From: an uncultured bacterium
GTDB taxonomy: Bacteria > Patescibacteriota > Gracilibacteria > Absconditabacterales > Absconditicoccaceae
Assembly: GCA_937906635.1 (NCBI GenBank)
Contig: CALCYP010000099.1
Location: 1-5,667 of the forward strand
Direction of reading: 5' to 3'
DNA: 5,667 bases
The translations under genes and the position numbers were made by a program. Shown piece after piece: positions 1 to 5,667 of the stretch (position 1 is the first letter of the stretch; each line of letters starts with the position of its first letter). Under the pieces are notes generated by a model that did not search any database, was not told the origin of the DNA, and saw only the letters and a list, made by a program, of their open reading frames with translations.

Positions 1-21
1 AACTATTTTTATAAAATCCTC

Positions 22-54
22 TGTCACTTCGTGACATCTCCTTTAAAAAGGAGA
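22..54. repeat. Double-hairpin intergenic repeat
   Basis: Two adjacent perfect hairpins lie here: TGTCAC/GTGACA around a TTC loop (22-36), then TCTCC.../...GGAGA with an AT-rich centre (37-54). I see no coding potential. The arrangement resembles dispersed palindromic repeats of AT-rich bacterial genomes, but only one copy is visible. It lies just downstream (minus sense) of the putative RNA terminator at 66-96. Confidence 0.45.
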
Positions 55-65
55 AAAATTTTAAC

Positions 66-96
66 AAAAAAAGACGACTGATATTACCGAGTCGCC
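66..96 (-). terminator. Intrinsic terminator of small RNA copy A
   Basis: In the minus sense, GGCGACT (96-90), a 10-nt loop and AGTCGTC (79-73) make a 7-bp stem with one G-U, followed by seven U (72-66). The first three bases (GGC) also belong to the closing stem P1, so the two helices compete or stack. Copy B has the same stem with a different loop. Confidence 0.6.
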
Positions 97-225
97 AAAC
101 TCATTTTCTAAATTACCGGGAATTTTCCAATTAAGGCAAAGACGATAAGTAGAAACGATAATACCAATCGTCTTACTATCTTAATTAGAAAATTCTTTTG
201 GAATTCTCCAGTAAATGAATTTGGC
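66..225 (-). ncRNA. Putative structured small RNA, copy A (unrecognised family)
   Basis: No known RNA family was recognised. Read on the minus strand, this ~160-nt stretch folds into one long rod. P1 pairs 225-213 with 106-94 (13 bp, one G-U). P2 pairs 212-208 with 119-115 (5 bp, one G-U). A 12-nt 5' bulge follows, then P3 pairs 195-180 with 135-120 (16 bp, one G-U) and P4 pairs 174-167 with 146-139 (8 bp). A GC-containing hairpin plus U7 (96-66) ends it like an intrinsic terminator. A promoter-like TTGCTT-16-TATAAG ends 7 nt before the first G of P1. A second copy (3820-3963, plus strand) has the same plan with different stem sequences. The overall rod shape recalls 6S RNA, but I see no specific 6S signature. 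A mobile palindromic element is the main alternative. Confidence 0.55.
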
Positions 226-231
226 TCTTAC

Positions 232-259
232 CTTATATCAATATTTTCCAAAAAAGCAA
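232..259 (-). promoter_or_regulatory. Candidate promoter of small RNA copy A
   Basis: On the minus strand TTGCTT (259-254) is followed by a 16-nt spacer and TATAAG (237-232). Six bases then separate it from the G at 225 that opens stem P1. The spacing is identical in copy B (TTGATT-16-TATTTT-6-G), which raises confidence above a lone hexamer match. Confidence 0.45.
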
Positions 260-274
260 ATAATTTATTAAATC

Positions 275-310
275 AAAAAAACAGCTATCATATACAGACA
301 GCTTTTTTTT
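275..310 (-). terminator. Terminator after pflA, apparently bidirectional
   Basis: AGCTATC (283-289) and GACAGCT (297-303) form a 7-bp stem with one G-U around a 7-nt loop. An A-run lies on the left and eight T (303-310) on the right, so a U-tract follows the stem in either direction. It lies 14 bases past the pflA stop codon on the minus strand and should end the pflB-pflA transcript before small RNA A. Confidence 0.6.
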
Positions 311-323
311 ATTAAATTATTTT

Positions 324-1049
324 TTACCTTACCATCACTTTATCAAAATACTTTTCTAATATCTTTTTTGCTTTTTCAATAGTTTCACTTGTCGGTGGTT
401 CCACTCATTCCAATGGATACTTCCATCATAGAGCTTTCCACTTATATTCTCCAAGTCTGTGATATGGCAGTATTTCCATCCTTTCAATACAATTGTATTT
501 TTGTAAATATTTTCCCATTTCATCAAGATATTCTGCTTGGTCTGAATATCATGGTACCAATACATGTCTAATCCAAACTCTCTTTCCTTTTGATTCCAAA
601 TAATCCAAAAATTTCAGTACTGGAGCATTGTCTTGCCCTGTAATTTTCTTATGCCATTTAGGATTTATGTGTTTGATATCCAGCAAAAATATATCAGTAT
701 GTTCCACCAATTCTTTTACATCATCATTCCATATCCAACCATTTGTATCCAAACAAGTATTGATTCACTCTTCATGCAATCTTTTGAAAAGCGGGATTAA
801 TCATTTCGCTTGGAATGTTGGTTCTCATCATGAGACAGTACATCCTCATTCTTTACCAAAATATGGAATAACCTTTTTTATTTGTTCTACTAATTCTTCT
901 ACATCTGTCTCTTTTCCTCATTCGGTAGGGATTGTATCAGCGTTTTCGCAATAGATACACTTGAAAACACATCATTGCAAAAAAATCACAAACCTAATTC
1001 ATGGTCAGTCTTGTGTTCAAAAACTCTCTACTGAATGTACACGAAGCAT
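324..1049 (-). CDS. pflA: Pyruvate formate-lyase activating enzyme (radical SAM)
   Basis: This cytoplasmic radical SAM enzyme cleaves S-adenosylmethionine with a 4Fe-4S cluster and abstracts hydrogen from the radical glycine of PflB. With UGA as Gly it gives 241 residues, close to the E. coli protein (about 246). Visible motifs: N-terminal HSVESFGTQDGPGIRF (5-20), cluster motif CxxxCxxC at Cys27, Cys31 and Cys34, SAM-binding GGEP at 74-77, LDTNGW in the middle, and a family-typical C-terminal half including LPYHRLGEYKW. About 13 glycines are TGA, including both of GGEP and those of DGPG. Without recoding, the only sizeable standard-code piece in this frame is 549-752. The ATG at 1049 is chosen because HSVESFGT then sits where PflA proteins begin. 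No clear Shine-Dalgarno sequence is seen. It is the second gene of the pfl operon, 135 bases after pflB, and ends in TAA before the terminator at 275-310. Confidence 0.95.
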
Positions 1050-1058
1050 AGATATAAT

Positions 1059-1088
1059 GAAGAATTAAAAATTAAGAATTAAAGAATT
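1059..1088. repeat. Short AT-rich degenerate tandem repeat
   Basis: Three to four imperfect copies of an AAGAATTAA-like unit stand between pflB and pflA, directly against the palindromic repeat at 1088-1176. I see no regulatory signal in it. Confidence 0.4.
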
Positions 1089-1176
1089 GTCATTTCGAGG
1101 GAGTCTTAACGACCGAGAAATCCATTTAATATCCATGGATTTCTCCCCATTCGCTTCGCTCAGGGTCGAAATGACA
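1088..1176. repeat. Palindromic repeat between pflB and pflA
   Basis: The outer arms TGTCATTTCGA (1088-1098) and TCGAAATGACA (1166-1176) are perfectly complementary over 11 bp. The inner arms GAGAAATCCAT (1115-1125) and ATGGATTTCTC (1135-1145) form a second perfect 11-bp stem. It fills most of the 135-base gap in the pfl operon and ends 8 bases from the pflB stop. In RNA it would be a strong structure between the two cistrons, able to protect the pflB end or lower pflA expression; that role is inference. It resembles the element at 5437-5507 in plan and in its GTCAT...ATGAC ends. Confidence 0.75.
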
Positions 1177-1184
1177 TATTTATT

Positions 1185-3374
1185 TTACATACTCTCATGG
1201 AATGTACGAGCAATCACCTCCAATTGATGAGCTTTTGATAATTTTGTGAAGTTTACAGCATATCATGAAACTCTGATTGTCAATTGAGGATAATTTTCTG
1301 GATGTTCGTACGCATCTTGAAGTAATTCTCTATTTAATACGTTTACATTCAAATGGTGTGCATTCTTTTTGAAATATCATGTCAATAATCATTCCAAATT
1401 GTTTATTTGTTCTTCTTTGTCTGCTCAAAGTGTCTTTGGCACGATTGAGAATGTATTTGAGATACCATCTTGAGCATATTCATAATTCAATTTTGCAACC
1501 GAATTCAATGAAGCAACTGCTCATGAATGATCACGGCAGTGCATTGGATTTGCTCATGGAGCAAATGGTTCTCCAGCTTTTCTACCATCTGGAGTGGCTC
1601 AAGTATTATTTCAGTACATTACATTTGATGTGATAGTCAAAAGTGACATCGTAGGATTTGCATTTTTGTATGCTTTGTGAGTTTTTAATTGTTCAAACAA
1701 ATATTCAGCCATTTCTTTTGCGATATTATCAACTCTATCGTCATCGTTTCCATACATTGGGAATTCTCATTCGATTTCATAATCTACAGCGATTCATCTC
1801 TCATCTCGAATTGGCTTTACCTTAGCATATTTGATAGCAGAAAGACTATCAGCAACGATAGAAATTCCAGCTAATCCATAAGCAATATCTATACCATGAT
1901 GCGTATCTACGAAAGCCATTTGAGCTCTCTCATAGTAATATTTATCGTGCATGTAGTGGATGATGTACATAGCTTTTGCATAAACTCTGGCAACTTCTTG
2001 CATAGCAATCTTAAAGTTTGCAACTACTTCATCGTAATCCAATACATCTCTATGCTTTAATTCTGGGATGGAATCAACCATCTGAGCTCAATGAATTTCA
2101 TCCTTTCATCCGTTGATAGCCAAAAGCAGAGTTTTTCACAAATTACATCTTGCTCAGAAATGTTGAATCCTTTTTCATATTTCTTGATATGATACACAAC
2201 AAGCGATACCATAATCATCACTTCATCTCATAGGTCTCATCATATCATCATTTTCATATTGTATTGATGATGTATCTATAGATACTTGTGCACAGAATTT
2301 TTTGAATCATTCTGGTAATTTATCAGACCACAACACTGTCAAATTTGGCTCTGGTGCAGGTCAAAGATTGTACAATGTCTGCAAAAATCTAAATGATGTC
2401 TTTGTTACTTTTGTCCTTCCATCATTTAATTCTCATCCCAAAGATTCTGTCACCCAAGTTGGATCTCATCCAAATACTTCATCATAGCTTGCAGGTCTAA
2501 GGTGTCTTACCATTCTCAGTTTAATTACAAATTGATCAATCAATTCTTGAGCAGTTTCTTCTGTCAAAGTCCCATCTTTCAAATCTTTTTCGATAAATAT
2601 ATCCAAGAATGATGATACATTTCCAAGTGACATTGCAGCTCCATCTTGCTCTTTTACTGCAGAAAGATATGCAAAATATACTCGTTGTACAGCTTCTTTT
2701 GCATTTTGAGCAGGTTTTGTCACATCAAATCCATAACTTGCTGCCATAGTAGCAATATCTTTTAATGCTCTGATTTGATTTGTTACTTCTTCTCTAAGTC
2801 TTACTTTGTCTTCATCCATTTCTCAGCCAATCATAGCTTTGTCTTCCTCTTTCTCTTTAATCAAATAATCAGTACCATACAATGCTAATCTCCTGTAGTC
2901 TCAGATGATCCTACCTCTCGCATAGTTGTCTGGTAATCCAGTAACCAAATGATTTGATCTAAATTTCCTAATTTCTTCATCATACGCATCAAATACAGCA
3001 TCATTATGGTTTTTTGCATATTTAAATATTTCAATAACTTTTGGATCCAAAGTCTTTCCTTTTTCTTCTACAGCTTTTTCTACCAAACGAATTCATCCAA
3101 AAGGTTTGATAGCTCTTTTCAATAATTCATCAGTTTGCAATCCAAAAATTACTTCATTATCTTTGTCGATATATCATGGTTTGTGAGCTGTGATTGTGGC
3201 AATATGCTCTACATCTACATCTAGACAACCACCATTGTCTCTCTCTTTTTGTAAAGCAACCTTACAAGCTTCCCAAACTTTTTTGGTTTTTTCAGTTGGT
3301 CAAACTAAAAATGATGCATCACCTTCGTATGGTGTGATGTTTTTGTAAATAAAACTTTTCAAATCAATACTCAT
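1185..3374 (-). CDS. pflB: Formate C-acetyltransferase (pyruvate formate-lyase)
   Basis: This cytoplasmic glycyl radical enzyme converts pyruvate and CoA to acetyl-CoA and formate in anaerobic fermentation. With UGA as Gly the frame is continuous for 729 residues, against about 760 in E. coli, and ends in TAA at 1185-1187. Landmarks are the N-terminal HKPGYIDKD and GLQTDE stretch, GRIIGDYRR, and the adjacent catalytic pair Cys392-Cys393 in IACCVS (2196-2201), which marks a true PFL rather than another glycyl radical enzyme. FGAR with Arg409 matches E. coli Arg435, HYMHDKY and SAIKYAKVKPIRDE follow, and the C-terminal radical loop RVSGYAV carries Gly704, the counterpart of E. coli Gly734. About 25 glycines are TGA, including Gly704. 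The ATG at 3374 gives a natural PFL N-terminus; upstream is A-rich with no clear Shine-Dalgarno sequence. It is first in the operon with pflA. Confidence 0.97.
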
Positions 3375-3401
3375 TTTTTCTTTATTTAAGATATAAACAT
3401 T

Positions 3402-3475
3402 GGCTTATAGCTAATAGCTTATAGCTGATAGCAGTGGAAAATTCTGCTATTAGCTATTGGCTATAGGCTATCCGC
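3402..3475. repeat. TAGC-rich inverted repeat upstream of pflB
   Basis: The left arm (3402-3434) and right arm (3444-3475), each built of repeated TATAGC/AATAGC units, are imperfect reverse complements around the loop TGGAAAATT. The innermost CTGCTAT/ATAGCAG pairs perfectly. It lies 28 bases upstream of the pflB start, so it would sit in the pflB 5' leader if transcription starts further out. The units look like a dispersed palindromic repeat rather than an operator, but only one copy is visible. Confidence 0.6.
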
Positions 3476-3487
3476 TAATACAATTTT

Positions 3488-3530
3488 ACTCCAAAGACTA
3501 AAAAAAGTCAAAAAAAACAGGAGTTTTTTC
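3488..3530. other. Terminator-like hairpin in the intergenic region
   Basis: ACTCC (3488-3492) pairs with GGAGT (3520-3524), and a GACT/AGTC stem can form inside. In the plus sense the outer stem runs into TTTTTT, like a weak intrinsic terminator, but no plus-strand gene precedes it. In the minus sense it would be a hairpin in the far pflB leader. The loop is long and A-rich, so function is uncertain. Confidence 0.3.
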
Positions 3531-3785
3531 AAACAAAAACAACCATTCTTCAAAAATTGATATAGTATTTATGATGGTAAATTTTTTAATTGATTTCTAC
3601 AATTCTCATCGTCAAATTTCTATCAACTTTTTGTTTGATTTTCAGATTACCTTCCCAACTTTAAGTTGGGATTTCACCATATCGTTTTTCCTTGATATTT
3701 CAACCTTACTTTAAAAAAATTATATTGCCAAATAATGGTTTCATTGTAAAATATTGGTCATTTTTGAATTGTAACCAAATTTTAG
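3531..3785. other. AT-rich intergenic stretch, no supported gene
   Basis: The one clear structure is the perfect palindrome CCCAACTTTAAGTTGGG (3654-3670), with 8-base arms around a single T. A 47-codon plus-strand frame (3571-3714) exists but has no similarity I recognise and overlaps the palindrome. The pflB promoter is probably in 3375-3785, but no convincing -35/-10 pair was found on the minus strand. Confidence 0.5.
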
Positions 3786-3813
3786 TTGATTTTTGATTTT
3801 AGATTCATATTTT
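3786..3813 (+). promoter_or_regulatory. Candidate promoter of small RNA copy B
   Basis: TTGATT (3786-3791), a 16-nt spacer and TATTTT (3808-3813) are followed after six bases by the G at 3820 that opens stem P1. The -10 is weak alone, but the spacing to P1 equals that of copy A. Confidence 0.4.
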
Positions 3814-3819
3814 GGAATT

Positions 3820-3963
3820 GCCAAATTATATACGATTACACTGTTTTTGTAGGATTAGAGTCCATTAACAGATAGAAAAAGACGATTTATTCTGTCCTTT
3901 TTCATTGTCTGTTGATGGTGTAAAAGTATATAGTTTGGCGACTACAGAGTAAGTCGTCTTTTT
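3820..3963 (+). ncRNA. Putative structured small RNA, copy B (unrecognised family)
   Basis: This is the plus-strand relative of the element at 225-66. P1 pairs GCCAAATTATATAC (3820-3833) with GTATATAGTTTGGC (3926-3939), 14 bp with one G-U. P2 pairs 3862-3872 with 3908-3918, 11 bp with one G-U. P4 pairs GAAAAAGAC (3875-3883) with 3894-3903 with one bulged C. A terminator closes it at 3937-3963. Shared with copy A are GCCAAATT, an internal GATAG followed by AAGACGATT, AGTTTGGCGACT and AGTCGTC plus T-run. The rest differs in sequence while pairing is kept. Both copies leave 7 unpaired bases on the 3' side between the inner stems and P1. It ends 39 bases before the start of the surface protein gene, so it may be either a free small RNA or a leader/attenuator for that gene. 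Confidence 0.55.
3937..3963 (+). terminator. Intrinsic terminator of small RNA copy B
   Basis: GGCGACT (3937-3943), an 8-nt loop and AGTCGTC (3952-3958) form a 7-bp stem with one G-U, followed by five T (3959-3963). The 3' half and T-run can instead pair over 10 bases with AAAAAGACGA at 3876-3885, which would undo the terminator. Confidence 0.55.
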
Positions 3964-3987
3964 AATTATTAAAAAAATATTTATCTT

Positions 3988-3995
3988 TATAAAAT
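3988..3995 (+). promoter_or_regulatory. Possible -10 element directly before the surface protein gene
   Basis: TATAAAAT sits 7 bases before the ATG at 4003, and no Shine-Dalgarno sequence precedes that ATG. If this is the -10, the transcript would start at or almost at the ATG, giving a leaderless mRNA. The -35 region is only T/A-rich, so this is weak; reading through from small RNA B is the alternative. Confidence 0.25.
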
Positions 3996-4002
3996 AATTC
4001 AG

Positions 4003-5667
4003 ATGAAAAAAACAAGACTTTTAGTATGATTTCTGACTTTGACACTACTGTGAGCCGCATGGATGGGGTCAGTGAATGCAGAGACAACAATCACACATTA
4101 CCCAGATAGTAATGTGGAGTACACACTAAACAAATGATTTACTACAGAAAGTGGGTTCACAGCATGAACGATCACTATCAGTGACTGAGAGACAACGATT
4201 ACTATGTTGGATAGAAACTTGTGAGCAAGCACAAGTGATACCACCAGTACAGGTTCATACTGATACCATTTTCAACGATGAAATAACTACGGATTCAAAC
4301 CATGTAATGATAGTAATGGCTGTACTACTTTTCCAAACTGAGAGACAGGTACATCAAATGAAAAAGTAGATACAAGTAGCTATGAGCCAAGTAAATATAT
4401 TGGAAATGTATTTAGGAAGATAACAATTAGTCCATACGACCGGAGTAATCCACAGAAAGATAACTTGCGATGATGAAGTACTGGTGATAGTACATATAAT
4501 GTAAATGATGAGACATGGAAAGTAAGTAATCCAACAGAAAGACAGTGACCATGTCCAGAGTGATTTCATGTGCCAAGTGTGTGAGAATTAGCTAAGATAC
4601 AAAGTATGATGGGAGCTGATGCGAGCGCAATACATAATCAATTATTAGTTCCGTTTGCTGGTTGTCGCGGGCGCGACAGCAATGCCCACGTCAACAATTT
4701 GGGTAACCACGCCTACTTATGGTCTTCGTCTCCGAATAGTACTATCTCTCGATACTTGTACTTGTATGAGAATGTTCGAATGGATATGAGCCGCAGCGAC
4801 CGTGCCTACGCCTACTCTGTCCGTTGCCTTCATGATTCCTACAAAACTTACACTAAAGCCTCAAACCTTCTTGTAAGTTTCTATGACGAAGGTGGAACGA
4901 CTCAAATCTGGAGTGGAGAAGTAGAATCAGGCACTATCCTTGCAGAGTCAGGCGATATCACAGCTATCCTTTCATGATACGAGAACTCAAAGACAGGATA
5001 TAGCTTTAACGGTTGGATTATCAGTGGAACTGATACAGTATTTGATCTCTCAACAGAGACCACAAAAGACTTTGAGCTTGTGGCAAGCTGGACAATGGAA
5101 ACATACAGTATTTCCATAGAGTTGGATGGATGAACACTACAAGCATGAGAGACAAATCCGACAAGTTATAATGTAGAAAGTGAAGATATTACACTCAAAA
5201 ATCCAGTGAAAGAATGATATACATTTGCATGATGGACATGAAGTAATTGAAACACAGCAGAAACTACAGTGATGATAGCAAAATGAAGTACAGGAGATAG
5301 AGAATATTTTGCAAACTGGACAGCAAATCCTAAACCAGTATCAAATTGATGAGGTGGTGGATCTACTCTAAAAAAAGATAATTGTCCAGATGGAGATTAT
5401 TCAGACTCTTATTATGATGGGACTTGTGGAACCGTACCGTCATCCTGAACCGAAGGTGAAGGATCTATAGACGATGATAAAGATTCTTCGCAGGCTCAGA
5501 ATGACGGAGAAAGGGAACTTAAAACAGCTTATGAACGAGCTTATGAAAACTGAATCACTACTATGGACACAATCCAAAATGCTGATTTGAACGGAAACTT
5601 GACCAGAATTGCAATGGCAAAGATGTTGTCTCAATATGCAATCAATGTCCTATGAATGACTCCAGAT
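4003..5667 (+). CDS. Secreted modular surface protein with variable Fib_succ_major domain, partial at 3' end
   Basis: With UGA as Gly, 555 codons run open to the window edge with 27 in-frame TGA and no TAA or TAG. Residues 1-26 are a signal peptide: MKKTR, a hydrophobic core and a cut near VNA/ETT. Residues about 30-280 match the Fibrobacter succinogenes major paralogous (FGE-sulfatase-like) domain, with LDRNLGAS at 69-76, CPEGFHVPSVGELAKIQ at 184-200, WSSSP at 240-244 and YSVRCL at 271-276. Two InlB/Flg_new repeats follow (about 290-364 and 367-442), each with GY-F-GW and ending in a W-T strand. A Gly-rich linker leads to a Cys461-Cys475 DNCPDGDYSDSYYDGTCGT segment and, at about 504-555, the start of an SLH-like region (AYERAYENGITT, LTRIAMAKMLSQYA). 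The likely role is binding or adhesion at the cell surface; the ligand is unknown. The 3' end lies beyond the window. Confidence 0.9.
4660..4840 (+). other. Probable DGR variable region inside the surface protein
   Basis: Residues about 220-279, the C-terminal end of the Fib_succ_major domain, look like the variable region of a DGR target. The DNA turns visibly richer in G+C. Many codons end in C (CGC, GAC, AGC, CAC, GTC, TAC, GCC), as expected when AAC codons of a template are mutated at adenines. Conserved anchors (WSSSP, YSVRCL) alternate with scattered polar and aromatic residues. Gly is always GGN here and Arg always CGN. The exact borders cannot be set without the template repeat, and no template repeat or reverse transcriptase is in this window. 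Confidence 0.6.
5437..5507. repeat. Palindromic repeat inserted in frame within the surface protein gene
   Basis: The ends CCGTCATCCTGA (5437-5448) and TCAGAATGACGG (5496-5507) pair over 12 bases with one mismatch. The inner GAAGGATCT and AGATTCTTC (partly matched) continue the hairpin. The reading frame passes through it, giving residues about 479-502, a low-complexity Ser/Asp/Glu/Gln stretch between the Cys-containing linker and the SLH-like region. Its plan and ends resemble the intergenic element at 1088-1176. In-frame palindromes of this kind are known from Rickettsia (RPE); a relation to those is not implied. Confidence 0.65.

Noticed and set aside
1185..3374. pflB and pflA as decayed pseudogenes with many stops
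   Set aside because: Every interruption is TGA, none is TAA or TAG, there are no frameshifts, and the TGA codons fall on conserved glycines.
3571..3714. A 47-codon plus-strand frame without TGA
   Set aside because: No recognisable similarity, no ribosome binding site, a palindrome inside, and no TGA Gly codons typical of local genes. The minus strand over the same stretch also shows only short frames.
66..3963. The inverted hairpin pair as ends of a composite transposon carrying pflBA
   Set aside because: No transposase or target duplication is seen, and compensatory stem changes with promoter and terminator signals fit RNA genes better. Not fully excluded.
3375..4002. DGR template repeat in the intergenic region
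   Set aside because: No second copy of variable-region anchors (for example TCTGTCCGTTGCCTT) is found on either strand anywhere in the window.
4606..4977. A 123-codon frame as a separate gene under the standard code
   Set aside because: It is the TGA-free part of the larger frame from 4003; domain homology runs through both borders once TGA is read as Gly.
1..5667. CRISPR array, tRNA or rRNA genes
   Set aside because: No regularly spaced direct repeats and no cloverleaf or rRNA core motifs were seen; the repeats present are inverted, single and unlike CRISPR units.

Overview
The window reads as a piece of a Patescibacteria (CPR) genome that translates UGA as glycine (genetic code 25), as in Absconditabacteria (SR1) and Gracilibacteria (BD1-5). 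Under the standard code every gene here breaks into fragments at TGA. With TGA read as Gly, three long frames close up without a single TAA or TAG, and the TGA codons fall on glycines that are invariant in known families: both Gly of the GGEP motif in PflA and the radical-bearing Gly of pyruvate formate-lyase. The DNA is AT-rich and the intergenic space is full of hairpin repeats.

Layout. Positions 1-323 hold a double-hairpin repeat, a putative structured RNA gene on the minus strand (about 225 to 66) and a bidirectional-looking terminator (275-310). The minus strand then carries a fermentation operon, pflB (3374-1185) followed by pflA (1049-324), with a palindromic repeat between the two genes. 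The 628-base region 3375-4002 holds another inverted repeat and a second copy of the structured RNA (3820-3963, plus strand). From 4003 to the right edge the plus strand encodes a secreted modular surface protein that runs off the window: signal peptide, Fib_succ_major/FGE-like domain, two InlB-type (Flg_new) repeats, a Cys-containing linker and the start of an SLH-like domain.

How the parts work together. PflB makes acetyl-CoA and formate from pyruvate and CoA without oxygen; PflA is the radical SAM enzyme that installs its glycyl radical. This fits an anaerobic fermenter. The surface protein is a separate unit. The C-terminal part of its Fib_succ_major domain (about 4660-4840) has the look of a diversity-generating retroelement (DGR) variable region: richer in G+C, full of NNC codons and free of TGA, unlike its flanks. 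The matching template repeat and reverse transcriptase are not in this window.

The least explained feature is the pair of hairpin elements flanking the pfl operon. In the outward-transcribed sense, each has a promoter-like sequence with identical spacing, a 13-14 bp closing stem whose sequence differs between copies but stays paired, further long stems, and a shared intrinsic terminator. Mismatches in the long stems become G-U wobbles only in that sense. This is what two members of an undescribed small-RNA family, or a regulatory leader, would look like.
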